From assembly GCA_029204225.1 (NCBI GenBank), contig CM055099.1, positions 49,142,014 through 49,206,013 of the forward strand: a stretch of DNA of 64,000 bases, given 5' to 3'. Made by a program: the position numbers and the translations under genes. A model generated the notes under the pieces. The model had not been told where the DNA came from. It made no database searches and saw nothing but the letters and a program-made list of their open reading frames with translations. Positions 44,215 to 57,134 of this stretch are shown here, piece by piece (position 1 is the stretch's first letter; every line of letters begins with the position of its first letter). Source of the DNA: Diphasiastrum complanatum. Its lineage: Eukaryota; Streptophyta; Lycopodiopsida; Lycopodiales; Lycopodiaceae.

Positions 44215-44700
44215 ATCTGGATTCTTACACGACCAATAAAGACCTTTTGCTCTCTCAACCAGCTCTCAATGAATTTAGTGGAGATGAAAGTGATTTGCAT
44301 CAGATCTACATGGACATTTAAGGATTTATACTCACGATTGAGTCTCCTTGTGGTGCTATTCTCATGATCGGGTCTCCTTGAAAGTATTGAAGACCATAAC
44401 CTTGATCTTCGCAATGTTCACCCTCAAGCCCCATTAGCTATGTTGTAAATTTATGTTCTATTTCTAGCTCCTATTGAGTAACACTTTTATGATGCTAAAT
44501 AAGTCATGAAAATATATCAATTTCTTGAAGCCTTACAATCTTGGCAGTCACATAGACGATTCTTTATTGTAGCTATGATGTTGTTGCTCCAAATCTATAC
44601 CACTTTTACTTTTTCTCATGATGAATATAACTTGAATATACTTGGATGCCTCAGTTCCGATGCAGTGTATTACAAGCTGCAAATTAGATGCATCTCTCCT
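44215..44700 (+). repeat. Segment shared with 11960-12430
   Basis: Same orientation and near-identical wording ('gagaatctgg/aagaatctgg', 'gaccttttgctct', 'cagctctcaatgaat', 'gatgctaaataagtcatg', 'cttgaagccttaca'). In copy 1 it follows the methyltransferase flank directly; here it is separated from it by about 1.3 kb. Short frames only. Confidence 0.75.
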
Positions 44701-44806
44701 AAACTTCAATAAATGAGATAGTAGTTACCGACATCCATGTTGCTTTAATGTCTATTATGCCCTAGACTCTCATATTGATAGATTCAAACATGATATTCTT
44801 CAAGCT

Positions 44807-46135
44807 ATGGCGATGAGAAGGAGACCGAGATCCTTGATCTGCTCCACAATTTTTTATAATGAGAGGAAAGATGATGGCACATGGATTGCTCGTGAATATC
44901 ATAAGGCTTCTTGGGTAATGATGCACCCATCAGCGAGAGGGGCTTTTCGCCAAAAGAAAAAGGCCAAGTATACAAATGATCTTATTGGAAAGGTCGGATT
45001 ATTGATTTCAAAGTATCTCCAGGAGGACAAACCATTTCAGAGGGTCTTGTTCAACATGTTTATATGCATTTAGAACTTAATGTGGATGCTGTAAATCCAC
45101 ATGATTTTTGAAAATGTAATTGTAAGTATCTTAATCTTTTGTGTTGCTTGTCATTTTTTAGCATGTAATTGTATTTATGAATGGAAACTTATTATGATTT
45201 TGTATTGCAAATTTATATCCATCAAACATACATGAATGGGAACCTGTAACCTCCCTTTCAAGTATTATAGATGTCATCCATTCAGAAATTGGCAAATTGC
45301 AATACAGAGGATGAACGGAAAGAGAACTTGCAAATTCTTGGAATATTTTTTTTATGATGCTATGTATATTCCAGACTTCAATGGGAGAATACGAAAACTA
45401 GAGCGTATACCTTTACCTAATTTTCAAGATAACAAGTGGTGGATTGCACTCAACGATAATATAATAAAGTCTTTTCATTCCAAAATATATAATGATGTAC
45501 AAAAGTCACTCAAAAATTGTACTAGATCAAAAAATGTACACTTAAGCTGGTTTGTTCATATATCATGTTTGTCAGCTCTTTTTCAAACATTGAGGTGCGT
45601 CTCCCACATTGTTTGTTTGCAAAAATCTATCAGATGATTTTTTATTTAAATTCATGGACAAAGGTTGGGATCAAAAATCCACTGCAGATATAGAATGTAG
45701 AATCAAACATTCGTCCATATACTTTAGATACAACATAGAAAAGCAAATGCTTAGTATGGTGTTTCATTATCAAAGATGGAAAAAAACACATTAGATCAAG
45801 ATGTAGATAGCATCAAACACACTGATTGTATATGCATTGATATCATGGCAAATGGGGATTTACTTACTACTATTGAGGTTGAGCAGGATTGAAACTTATT
45901 CTACATTAGACCGGAGCTGATACTTTTACAGCAAGATATCCTCGAATATTTCAGCTTTATATCGAATGGAAAATTGGTATGTAATATCTAATATATGAAT
46001 TTGTATTCGTTACCCTTTTTTGTCAATATTCTGATCACTAACTATACATTGAATAATGTATGTTTGTGCAGAGACATGAAGAGAAAATCAAATGCAAAGA
46101 TTTGGGAGGAACTGTTAAGATAATAGAGCAATCAT
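44807..46135 (+). pseudogene. Unrecognised coding-like region, possibly spliced
   Basis: Rightward coding-like blocks are separated by AT-rich, intron-like gaps: 44807-45073 (RRPRSLICSTIFYNERKDDG, then GKVGLLISKYLQEDKPFQ), 45300-45640 (MYIPDFNGRIRKLERIPLPN, then WWIALNDNIIKSFHSKIYND), 45640-45790 and 45830-46135 (ELILLQQDILEYFSF, and EEKIKCKDLGGTVKIIEQS after an intron-like gap). In-frame stops interrupt it. I recognise no family. It may be a decayed host gene or a transposon gene. Confidence 0.35.
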
Positions 46136-46997
46136 GATACAAGATACTCACTTATAGCCCATTATTATTCACAAGGCATTACATAAAAAATGTATATTTC
46201 TATTTAATCTATACCAATATTTGTTGACGAAACTCATACATCTCATTCACTGTAAAAGCTCTACATTTGTACTGCAAATCCAAAATAACCAGGTTAATTG
46301 ATTTATCAGAAAACAAATCTAAAATAATTGGGTTAATAAATAGTCAAGGTAACATAGTTAGACCATTAACTAGTTTATGTACCTCTCGTATATCCGGGGC
46401 CCCAAATTGTAAGATGTACCACTCTAAAAAGTCCTGTACATTGTGGATGGAGAACTAGCCATAGTTGTGTCCATTGTCTTGTTGAGCTGACTGAAATCAC
46501 GAAAGGTATAATAGGTTAGTTGTGCACTCAGAGAAAACAAAATCTATTGCTTATTAAATATATGATGAGAAATACTTACTTCCGCATCAACAATCTCCAA
46601 CTAGCTATTTACAATGGCTCCATCTGGCCTCAAAAAATACTTCATCATCCTACTATACATGGAGTCCACTTCGGCATGGGTGGACCTCAGGGAATTCATT
46701 TTTAAATAGATGAGATTAATGTTCTCATCTGAATATGCCCTTAGGGAGATTATATGCATACTCCAATGATGGCTGCAAACAAGAGATAATTAGTTACACT
46801 GAAGGAAATACTAAAAGCTAAGTAGTTGTATTCTTGGATGATATTTAGATTTCCTACATGATATGCAAGAATAAGATCTTGTTGCAAATGCCAAAAGGAG
46901 AGCTATGGAGCCAAATCACCCAACCAAAGAGAAATTGAAGATCAAATCTTAATTAGCTTCATTCTTGAGCACGTTAATTGAATACAAGAGAGGAGAG
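46136..46997. other. No gene recognised
   Basis: AT-rich with short frames only. Confidence 0.5.
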
Positions 46998-47405
46998 GAT
47001 TACTGGATTGGCACAACACTAATGTTAACTTGTGTAGCCGCTAGCACCTATATATATATATAATATTTGTTATATATGGTGGATGGATCAATTGCATAAC
47101 ACTTGATTAGATTTAGCTTATCCAACTCACTTAAGGATCAAGTACTTGCATAGATCAACTTAGTTAGCTTGCACCATCATACTTTTGTGGAGAGTTTTGA
47201 TGTTTCCAATGAGTATCACTATACTTCGTTGTCATATCAATATATTTTTCATGCTCTCCATGGTGTTCTATATGTGGTACTTTCTCAATAACGTGGATAC
47301 ATTATCAACACATACTTTGACTTTTTGAATGGTTCATTAACTTCACCATATGCACTTTACAAAAATTTCATCAACATGTGCATTTGATTATAACTCAAGC
47401 AATAT
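46998..47405 (-). repeat. Dispersed repeat, inverted partner of 23113-23515
   Basis: Begins tactggattggcacaac and ends near 'tataactcaagcaat'. It differs from its partner by substitutions and a slightly longer TA run (about 47054-47062). Confidence 0.8.
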
Positions 47406-47529
47406 ATGCATAGTCATGCGATTGAAAGCTAATATATTTGACCATCTCATTCACAATTTTGTTGAACATTAAGGACAATGTTTCTATTGCTAGGAATGAC
47501 TTACAAACATTGAGTTAGCCATTATAAAC

Positions 47530-47760
47530 ATTAAGGGTGTCTATGGAGAAGCCAAGATCACAAAGCCTCTCAATGAGTAAGGAATGTGGTATAGAGTCGA
47601 AGGCTTTTATGAAGTTCACAAAACACTAGTAAACTCGCTTTTTTATGTGCCTAGCTTTCTTAATAAGAGCTAAAAAGATATATTCAATATTGGAGTCATG
47701 GGCTATAAATCCTACCTGGCATATAGTCTCTTGCTCTTAGCCTTAGAACTCACCAATGTT
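47530..47760 (-). pseudogene. LINE-type reverse transcriptase fragment
   Basis: A leftward frame with one stop reads AHDSNIEYIFLALIKKARHI and then CFVNFIKAFDSIPHSLLIER and LCDLGFSIDTL. The block V/I-x-F-x-K-A-F-D-S is the conserved RT motif A of non-LTR elements. The rest of the polymerase is not present. It is adjacent to, but unrelated to, the copia relic on its right. Confidence 0.75.
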
Positions 47761-47770
47761 TGAAGAATAG

Positions 47771-50700
47771 TATGTGAAAATTCACACATGTGGGAATGTC
47801 CTAATGTGTGAAATTGATGTCCTAAGCTTGGCTCATGCACTATAGATCACCTATTGATTGAAATCCAAGATCAATGACAAGATCTAAGGCAAAAAGACCA
47901 TTCTACATGCATTCATTCATTACCAAAAGGTGTTTCACGCGTGTGAAAAACTTCATGAAATAAACTAAGTCCCAACAAGCTCCTCTCCTTAGGTAGATAG
48001 AGAAAATACCACTTTTGGGCTCATCTAGAGAGAGAAGACAATACAAGCAAATTTGGCAAATCTCCAAATTGACTCAAAACCTCACATAGATCTCTCATAC
48101 ATTAATGAAGGGAATGAAAGTACATATAGAAACAGTGGAGATCCATGCTTGATTCTTCTTATTGGACCCCTTAAACATAGCCTCTCTAATCCTACTGGAT
48201 GTGTGATGCAACATCCCTCACTTTTGATTGGTCCCTTCCAACACATCTATCTCTTATGATTGGACCCTTTGACTTTTGCCACCACATAGGGTGCATCACT
48301 CATCAAACCTAAACTTGACATGTGTAAGCAACCTAACTAGCTTGAGTTACATCATAGTTGAATTTTGGCCTAATCATGACAAAACATGTGTACTTGACCA
48401 TTTGACCTCTAAAGCCAAAATTGGCCCTATCAAAGTTCTACACCAAGATGCTTAATACAAAATCTTTATGATACCCCTAAAGTCAACATGACTAAACTAT
48501 ATTTACTTTTTCTACATGTGGGAACATGCTCCACACTGTGATATTTTCTCACAAACTAGAAACACAAAAAATATCCAAGAGAGATTTTGACAATTTTTCA
48601 CGCTCCTCCTCAAAAACTAGCCTGGTAAGATCAAGGAGTTTGTGAAACTTTTTGAGTGGATCCTTTGGTATGCATATGAAGTAAAAAACCAGCAAAAGGA
48701 TCCATCATAGCAGCACCCTCACCATATCCATGATAAGATTTCTTTGGTAGAAATCATTTGCCAACATCTTTGAAGAGTATTCCACCAATTTCCACTATAT
48801 CCAAGTGTTTCCTCCATGCTTGATGATGATCTTTGATTTGAAAGTACCATTTGCATGGATATGGCTGCACCATGATGAAAGTCAGAGGCTTCCATGCCTC
48901 ATAAAGATCACAAAGATCATAGAGATCAAGATCATAAGATTAGCAAAAGTGTTGATTTTCAAGATTAAGCAGACTAGCTTGACTAGTCCACATACTATGA
49001 ACTTTATCCATGATGGATCTAATCTTGAAATCAAAATCTTGATCTTCTTGAGGCTAAATACTTGCACAAGGATGTAGGTGTCCTCTTTGTATGATTCACC
49101 TAATCTCAAGAGAAGTTTACAAATTGCCTCAAACCATGTAAAAACATAATTTTTCAAGCTATGAGCAACAAGCTCATTCTTGCTCTTACTAGATCCAAGA
49201 GCATGCACTTGATGACTCAAACACTTGCTTTCTAAGTAATTTGAAAAATATATAAGCCATGAATGACAAGTAATATGTCCATACTAGAGGCATGATACAA
49301 GACAATCATTACCTCACTCCAACTATGAGACGTAGAAACCTCATAAAAGCAAGATGGTACATCAAGTAATGAAAGAGAAGCATGAGAGAATATGTTGGAG
49401 TGAATACCACTTGAAACTTGCCCCTCTTTACCATGTACTTTGAGCCACAAAGACTCAGCCTTGCCCCTTGATGATCCCCTTGAAACCGCGTGTTTAGAAG
49501 ACTCCTCCTCAAGCCTTGGCAAATCTCCATCATACACTTGGAATTTTGGTAGATTTGAAAATCCTACAATCATACTCTTAATTGAAATTAGATCTTCCTT
49601 ACTCCTTATGTGCAAAGGAATATTGGCAAAGAAAATGGATCTAAAGATCCCCAAAGTATCAACTATTGCAATCTTCATATCAAGCACTTTTGATAAGAGG
49701 TACCTCCATTTGAAGTCTTCAAGCAAGAAGTCACATGAAATAGCACTATCTTTGTTTCTACATGATGAAATGAAATCATCCAAATGAACAAGATAAGAGA
49801 ATTGATGAGAAGTAGACCTCCTTGTTGGCAATAACTGTCCATGTGCTTTTGCCAAAGCACTATCTTCATGAACTTCACCATCTTGGAACATATAGATTGA
49901 GGTAGATCATTGACTCCTCCTTGAGATGATCCAAGCTCCTCTTGGCCACACTTCCACAAGGATTAGCATCAACTTTGAAAAGCTTACCACAACTAGTCCC
50001 TCGTGCTACCTTATCATCATTTCTCTTCTTGAAACAATTAGAAGCAAAATGCCCACTTTTGCTGGATTTGCAACTTGTTGATATTTGTGATGACTCTTCA
50101 TCACTCTCCTCCTTTGACTTGTCATTCATGAAACGTTGATGTTGCTCTTTGTCCCTTCCTCTTGGCTTGTCCTTTGTGAAGTATGCTTTCACCTTTCCAC
50201 CATAGATGGATTCCAATGTGTCCCAAGCCTCCTTGGATGTGGTACATGAGTCAATATCACACAACAATTCATTTGAAACATTTATCTTTATGATGTGTAG
50301 AGCCATCCTAGCTCTCTTTTTGTACTTGTGGACCTCTTGGAGCTCTTGAGGCTCCTCCTCAAGTCCTAGCACAATCTTCATCACATCTTAAAGCACCAAA
50401 ATGGACTCCATTCTAGCCTTTCAAATAGAATAGTTGGAGGTAGATAGTCTCTCACTAGATTCCAATAGAAAGGAACCCATAGATGCAGTAAAGACACCTT
50501 GTGATTTAGACAGTAAAATGTTGCTTCTCTCTCACTATAGGATCCTTGAAAGGTATACTACCAACTCCTATGCAAGATCTTGCAACAAAATGTGAGATGG
50601 ATCTCACTAGCTCTATCAATCTCTCTCAAACTAGATCAACCTTTCATCAATTGATATGGTATAGGCAAAGTTTGGGTCAAAATATCTTTGGCACATGTGA

Positions 50701-51245
50701 AACACTCCAAGAATCCACAAATCACCCAAATACAAGCCAATTGTATGAAAGAAAGTGGCTATGACCTCAAAATGATGACTAGATCTCAAATAGATGGCAT
50801 TGGCAAGCCTCTTCTTGAATTTTTTGGTCAAACTAGCAAGATATGATCAAACCAAATGTGTCCACACAGGTCTAGGTGCCCTATTTAACCCTCTTCAAAA
50901 GCTTATAACTTTTTATTGGCTCTACCAAATGGATTGAAGAAAATTGCTACAAAGCCTAGACAAAACTAGCTTTCAAACAAGGTATCCAGCACCAAATTTG
51001 GATCTAACTTGGAAGAGAAATTTTCGAATGAATTTGGCTATACTTCACACGTGCCTGAGCACTGAAGAGTCTGTACAGTACCTGAAATGATTCGATCAGT
51101 ATGATAATGAATTACTCTCTTGATCCAAATTTCTTTGAGATAGCATGGGAGATGCAATCAACACTCTCTAGATCTTGATTTTCATGAAATTTTTGAAACT
51201 ATGGATGATAGATGCATCAAAAGCTTAGGTAGGATCTGATACCAT
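47771..51245 (-). mobile_element. Decayed leftward Ty1/copia element
   Basis: A primer site on the minus strand at 51232-51244 (plus strand ggatctgatacca) is followed leftward by gag (50384-49875). Further left come long but shifted frames, including DGDLPRLEEESSKHAVSRG with RGSSRGKAESLW near 49530-49440, typical of the copia integrase-RT junction. A TGTGAAAATTC sequence at 47771 resembles the start at 51246 only over about 12 bases, so the LTR pair is not proven. Heavily decayed. Confidence 0.6.
49875..50384 (-). pseudogene. Copia gag with altered zinc knuckle
   Basis: 169 codons. It has the copia gag core (LHIIKINVSNELLCDIDSCT, TSKEAWDTLESIYGGKVKAY). The zinc-knuckle position reads CKSSKSGHFASNC; the second Cys of CX2C is replaced by Ser (CKSSKSGH), so metal binding is probably lost. 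The ATG may be internal, since the usual N-terminal LDGxNYxxWK block is not in this frame. It is closely related to the gag at 55.6-56.3 kb on the plus strand. Confidence 0.75.
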
Positions 51246-51575
51246 GTGAAAATTCCACTTATTTTCTTTACTTTGTCTATGTTGGGGGCAATGTTTTCTT
51301 AGTAATAGAGGAATGCTATGGACATACAATACTTTTAGGGCTTCCAAAATCTTGAGAGGACATATATTGCTCCTCCTTGTAGCCTGTAGGGGATCAACTA
51401 TTGGCTACATTTTATATTTCTTTAGTATTTTTGGCTGGAGGGTGGTATTTGCTTGATTTTTTTATGGTCTATTGTGCATGATGTGACGTTAGATCTGTTA
51501 TTGTGTTCATAGCAAGTATGCTTATTCATGCTGGAATCCCTTACAGTGCACACCTTGAACTACGTGTAGGATGAT
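51246..51575 (-). repeat. Inverted repeat partner of 13738-14270, possible LTR
   Basis: Starts TGTGAAAATTCC directly after the minus-strand primer site, the position expected for the 5' LTR of the leftward copia element. From about 51280 it matches 13738-14270 inverted. Confidence 0.65.
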
Positions 51576-53539
51576 ATAGATGTTGGAAGAAATTAGGAGC
51601 CGGAAAGCATAGGAATTCCCACAAAGAACTCGTTATCCGTCTTATAGATCCCAATGGTTTCCACAAGAAATCACCGCTGAATAACCAACAAAGGCTCTTC
51701 CTGGTGGTAAGTGATTTGGCAAGCTCACTTGTTCTGCTCACACAATGACAGTCATTCAAAACTAACCAAACCAATCAGCTCCTTACATAGGTAAATAGAC
51801 ACTCAGAGGCCTTATTCATTGGGCTTGGAGTCAACTTATGAGCAAGAGTCTAACAACGGTTTAGAGTAGAACAACATTATATTCACTTGTTCAGAGGTTT
51901 GACAAGAGTTTGTGACTGAGAATTTGCAAAGCTCAATAGAGAGATGGACTGTGACTATTCATATTAATGGTACATAGGCTCAAGGACTAAGCAAATTATG
52001 TCAACAAGGAAATGTTAATTAGCTACTACCCTCGCATTTGGAGGCTATATAGCTTGATGGTTGTTTAGCTACGCACAATAGATCTCCTTATGAGTCATTA
52101 TGTCAGAGATGTAACCAACAAACAGAGCAGTCAAACAGGCTATCACTACAAATGAGTCTCATAGCAGAAGGTCGGGCCATCGCAATAACAGAAGTTAGGC
52201 TTTCAAGTCTTCAATGCTATAATCACAAATATCAATAGTTGGCACTTGAACCTGGGTTCCCTTCGCAATACACTTCTTATAACTCAGAGGCATTGAATCT
52301 TGGTTATAAGAATTTCTAGATCTAAATAATGTATAAAGTCTGCCACAGACTTTTTCTCCTTTACAAAGATGAGCAGATACATAAGTGGGCTTTGTAGCTT
52401 GACATATGCCTAATTAGTAGCAAATGAGGTTTAATAGTTGGATTTCAGGCTGATTCACATATGGAGGGACTGGATCATGGGCGCAGGCAGATAGAGCAAT
52501 ATTATACATCATCATCGGCTGGCTCCTTCACACTAGTCTTCCACGGTGCTCAGCAGTAGGTTTGAATATGTCGGCGCAAGCTCTTAAGCCTTCCTTTCAT
52601 ATGACACATTGTAACCACAATGTACAACGGCCATATTTGTTCAATTTGTCTCTTTCTTAGGTTCAATGAGGACTTTAAATCCTCTATTGGCACTACAAAA
52701 TTCATCACTACGAAAGGGACAAGGGTAACCCATCGAAACTAATAAAACATCCTACCACTACAACTATGTTACACAAATAATAAATAATTTTTGAATTTTA
52801 CAATAGAAAGCAAAGGATTAAGCCAGTGACTGTGAGTTTGGCATCAGATTAGCAAACCAGTGATTTCACTTCAACATTTCTTCAAGACAGATTCCAAGCA
52901 GACACATGGATTCAAAGCAATATTTCAGACCAAGCAAAGCACAATCTTCAAAGAAAACTTCATCGCACTTTGTTCTAAGATCTGTTTCTCTCAACAAGAA
53001 GCTTATGAACTCAGAACCTTCATGACCTACACAACATGGTTTTTATGATAGCAATTCACTGAAATCAGCAAATCGCTCGAGATTTGACCGACACAGCTCT
53101 TCATACACGTTTGGTTTTAAAGAATCCTCCTTCTAATATGGATTGATGTGGAAATTGTCAATGAATTTCTAGAACCTCAGTAGAAAATGCGCCTCTCGTC
53201 CCTCATTGTTCACAGACTATCGGGCTTCAGAAGAACGGACAGCACCTGAGCATGAACAAAATCGAGCCTTTGGAGTGGCAAAATAGTGCCTGCTAATAGC
53301 CTCCACAATGGTTTGCAATCAACACCTCTTCAGTTCTTCAGATCTTGCAGTGCACTCCGTTCCATTTCAGAAGGGTTTGGATTCAAGGCAAGGCACAAAA
53401 TCACCCGACTAATTCCTGCCTTCTTATCCAAACCATGAATCACAACATGATTACACAAATGGATTTTCTATCTTTCACTGGATACAAAGAAATTTCACTA
53501 TGTAACCATTACATTATTCATGACATTAAACAAACATCT
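51576..53539. other. No gene recognised
   Basis: Mixed-composition sequence with short frames and no recognisable motif over about 2 kb. Confidence 0.5.
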
Positions 53540-54301
53540 TGTTAGATTTATTATGCTCAGCCTTAAACAAATCGTTTAATTAATGAGCATCCTAAAAATC
53601 GAAGGCCGACTAAATGTTTCGGACCTTCACATTTTTCTCCTTTGAGATTTTTTTGTGCCTTAAACATTTTTTAGGGCACCTTCGCCTTTTTCGCACCTTC
53701 GCGAAAAATGCGACACAGTGGCCAGAATGCCTTGGAATTCATTTCAGGCCCACCTTCGTCTTTTTTGCATTTTCCCTGCCTTCGCTCTAGAGGCACCTTC
53801 GGGATTTACATACCTTCAGTCTAAGGGTACTTTTGAGTTTTTTTTTGGGTTTTTGCTACATTAGCAGACCGATGTCGCCAACTTATCATCAACCCTACAA
53901 ACAGCTGGACAACTAAATATCCCAAGAGCGGTTACCATTTTTGTACATATACATAACTGGAGTAAATGACAATTAAGGATTATAAGATATTTGTCTCTTG
54001 ACACTTGTAAATATATATACTAGTTGAATCAAGCTATGTAAGTACTTTTTTTCAATCAGAGTTATCTGTAGCCAGCGTTATCACGCTCAGCAAACTAAAG
54101 TTATTACTTCAAGCCATTGTACTCATTGTTGATATTAATCAGAGTGCAATTTTTGTCTCACTATTGTATTGTTCGTTTGTGCAATTTGTATGAATCATTC
54201 TTCTTGAATATTTCTGCTGCTAACTGTTGCATTTCCGTTCCTACACGCCTACGCTCAAAGCTTTGAGCTTCCGGATCCGGTCATCCCCATGTTTTACGAC
54301 A
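53540..54301 (+). repeat. Copia 5' LTR
   Basis: Starts TGTTAGATTTATTATG and ends TTTTACGACA, about 762 bases, immediately followed by a primer site. It shares wording with the 3' LTR at 32896-33490. Confidence 0.75.
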
Positions 54302-54313
54302 TGGTATCAGAGC
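54302..54313 (+). other. Primer-binding site (initiator tRNA-Met)
   Basis: TGGTATCAGAGC directly after the LTR. Sets the rightward orientation of the copia fragment. Confidence 0.88.
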
Positions 54314-54419
54314 GGACATTTCAGTAATCTGCATTTCTACTGCGGATTATCAGTCTTGTTTCTATCAAGATGTCTTTCTAGCAAACGCGCAACCAACAAT
54401 ATTCCGACAATTGTTGTTT

Positions 54420-55345
54420 CTAACAACGATCCAGTTCAACCAGAATGGATCCATCATCTAGTTCATCTCTCATTGACAAACTCGATGGAGATAACTACCA
54501 TCTCTAGAAATTCAAGATGAAGGTTATACTTCTAGCCAAAGAACTGTGGGACATCATTGATGGCACAGAGATCAAACCAGAAGGTGATGCTAGAAGTCCC
54601 TTCATTTCAGACTCAGTTCATACATCCAAGGGCTTGCTTGACCTTGTACATAGCAACATTTGTGGCCTGATGTAGACTGCTTTCACAGGGGGAGCTTTCT
54701 ATTTTCTAACCTTCATCAGCGACTTCTCTCGAAGGACTGCCACCTACTTTATGAAGAACAAATCTGAAGCATTTAAGTTCTTCAAGCAATTCAAGACATC
54801 TACAAAAAATTAGACCCAGAGAAAGATCAAAGCTCTACGCACAGATGGAGGGGAAGAGTATATCTCTACTGAATTTAAGAAGTTCTACAATGCCATGGGA
54901 TACATCAACAATAGACAACTAGCTACACACCTCAATCCAATGGTGTAGGTGAACGGAAGAATCGGACACTCATCGAAAGTGCCAAGAGCATGCTGGCCCA
55001 TGCCTCTCTTCCAAAGAAATTCTGGGTAGAAGCTGTTACTACTTATGCATATTTGCAGAATCGATCCATCACCAAAGCCCTGAATGGCAAGACACATTAT
55101 GAGGTGTGGACAAGATCAAAAGCAACACTCCAAAATATTTGAGTATTTGGATGCATCACTTTCGCTCAGATCCCTGAAAATCTATGAAAAAAATTGGATG
55201 ATAAGAGTAGAAAAACGATTTTCGTCGGCTATTCCCCAGACCACAAGGCATACAAGCTCTACAATTTGCATATCAAGAAGGCATTCACCAATAGGGATGT
55301 CATTTTTGTGCAAGACCGGTTCATCGACCACAAGGGAAAAGTGTG
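54420..55345 (+). pseudogene. Copia gag start fused by deletion to integrase
   Basis: The first block is the gag N-terminus (SSSSLIDKLDGDNYH, then KFKMKVILLAKELWDIIDGT). At about 54590 it jumps to the integrase core (LLDLVHSNICGLM, then FSRRTATYFMKNKSEAFKFF, KALRTDGGEEYIS). The rest of gag, the zinc knuckle and the protease are missing. It continues in shifted frames to the integrase tail (IPENL, then SPDHKAYKLYN and KKAFTNRDVIFVQDRFIDHK) and stops at about 55345. Stops and shifts occur throughout. Confidence 0.85.
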
Positions 55346-55570
55346 AGAGTTTTCAACTAGTTTAGTCATATTTTGGTAAATTGTCAATAAGAGGCCAAAA
55401 CTCATTTTAGACTTAGAGATAAACTTTTTGAAGTTATATTAGTTTAAAATACATTCAATAAACACTTTTTGAAAGTGTGGGAAAGTTGGTAGTCAAGTTT
55501 GAGAGAGATTCAAATTTGAACTTTGGGTACATTGAATCTAGACACAAAATTAGTAGGGTTTACATTTTGA
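55346..55570. other. Junction between two copia relics
   Basis: Short AT-rich stretch; may hold the leader of the next gag. No primer site recognised. Confidence 0.4.
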
Positions 55571-56325
55571 AGGGAAAGTGTATGGAAGGCAATGATAGGC
55601 TTACCTCAATCAACTATTCTACTTGGAAGGTGAGGATGGAGATTGTTGTAGGTGTGGAGGAGAGGCCTCAAGCACCTCAAGATCAAGTGAGGTATGACAA
55701 GAGAACAAAGAAATCTCTACACATGATTAAGATGAATGTTACCAATGAACTTCTCAAGGAAGTTGGTAAGTGCACATCATCTTTGGAGGCTTGGGAAGCT
55801 TTGAAGAAGCTTTATGAATCCAAGTCTACACCAAGGGTGCTTACTCTTAGGTGAAAAATATTTCAAAGTTTGCAAAAGAAGGAAGAGAGTACTCATGCTT
55901 TTGTTTTGAGGGTTAAAGCATTCAATGATGAGTTAGCATGTATTGATGAAAGCATAAGGAGGTAGAACTTGTTCAAGTTATACTTAATGGCTTGTTGGAT
56001 GATCATGCTAATCTTGTTCAAAATTTTGCTATTCAAAAGACTTTGCCAAGTATTGTGGATTTGCAAGAGATCTTGGTGAATGAGGAGTATAGGCTTCAAT
56101 TAAGGGGAGGTGGATCTACATCGACATCTCAATATGAAGAGGATGCCATGTTCATCAAAGGCAAGTTCAAGGGCAACGACAAAGGCAAGTGGTCTAAAGG
56201 GCAAGATCAAGGCGAGACTTCTTCTTTGGCAAAAAGAAAGATAAGTCTAAGTTGAAATGCTTTTATTGTGGAATCAAAGGGCATTTTGCAAATGAATGTT
56301 TGAAGAAGCAAAGAGATGAAGCCAT
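55571..56325 (+). pseudogene. Copia gag with intact CCHC zinc knuckle, broken frame
   Basis: Frame 1 (55477-55854) contains LTSINYSTWKVRMEIVVGVE, HMIKMNVTNELLKEVGKCTS and LEAWEALKKLYESKS. A TGA at about 55852 and a frameshift near 55960 follow. The second block has QKTLPSIVDLQEILVNEEYR and a basic linker, then shifts again into CFYCGIKGHFANECLKKQ (about 56256-56312), a complete CX2CX4HX4C knuckle. The sequence leaves the element near 56330. Relative of the gag at 50 kb. Confidence 0.85.
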
Positions 56326-56555
56326 TTTCTCTCTCTAGATTTTATTGATCCTCAGGCTTCGTTTAATCATGTCTAGATCGTGTGAGGTGATTGCACATCG
56401 ATTTGAGCTCTCTGGACTTCGCTAGAACCGATCAAAGATTTTCAGCCATAGGAACTTGGCGCCGGCTGGATTCTGGTCACAGTGGCGCCAGGAGCAGCAG
56501 GGACGCTACTTGGCGCCGGGGACAATGCTGGCGCCAGTTGTAAAGGTAGCTTTAC

Positions 56556-56557
<2 letters not shown>
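56326..56557. other. No gene recognised
   Basis: Spacer with a GC-rich part (about 56455-56540; repeated 'tggcgcc') before a CT tract. Confidence 0.4.

Positions 56558-56600
<43 letters not shown>
56558..56600 (-). repeat. (CT)n microsatellite at duplication border
   Basis: Inverted equivalent of the GA tract at 43603-43668. It marks the left limit of the inverted third methyltransferase segment. Confidence 0.95.
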
Positions 56601-56604
<4 letters not shown>

Positions 56605-57091
56605 AAGACGAGGTGAATTTAAACTTTAATGGGAGGACCGAGCAGGAACAAGTGGCTTTATATGACTTAGCACAATTTCTTTTTTTGCTTTGACGAACGG
56701 TCAACATGTGCATGTTGACCATTTCATTGATCCATTATGACAAAAACTACTTAAGTTTGCATGTGTCGATGAACTCACCAGCAAGATAAATACTTACCAA
56801 CCAAATGTGAAATGGGGATGGTCAATTGCTCATCAACTCACTTGCCAAGATTCAGAAAATGGGTGGCAAGTGAAAGGGCCAGGCAAAGGGACTTGCCGGT
56901 AGTCCGAAACCACCCTCATTCTGCAATCTAATTGCCTACGCCCAAAGGTTTAAACAATAGTTGACTTAATTTACTTCCCACTTCATAGCTCATGACCTCC
57001 ACATCAAAGTAAAAAACTGGAACATTTCAACCATCAAGCCACTCACCGACACTAGAGTACAAGAAATCACTTGCTAAAGAGGAATTTCTAC

Positions 57092-57134
<43 letters not shown>

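Noticed and set aside
47771-51257. TGTGAAAATTC at 47771 and 51246 as a definite LTR pair
   Set aside because: Similarity is limited to about 12 bases, so the LTRs cannot be confirmed.
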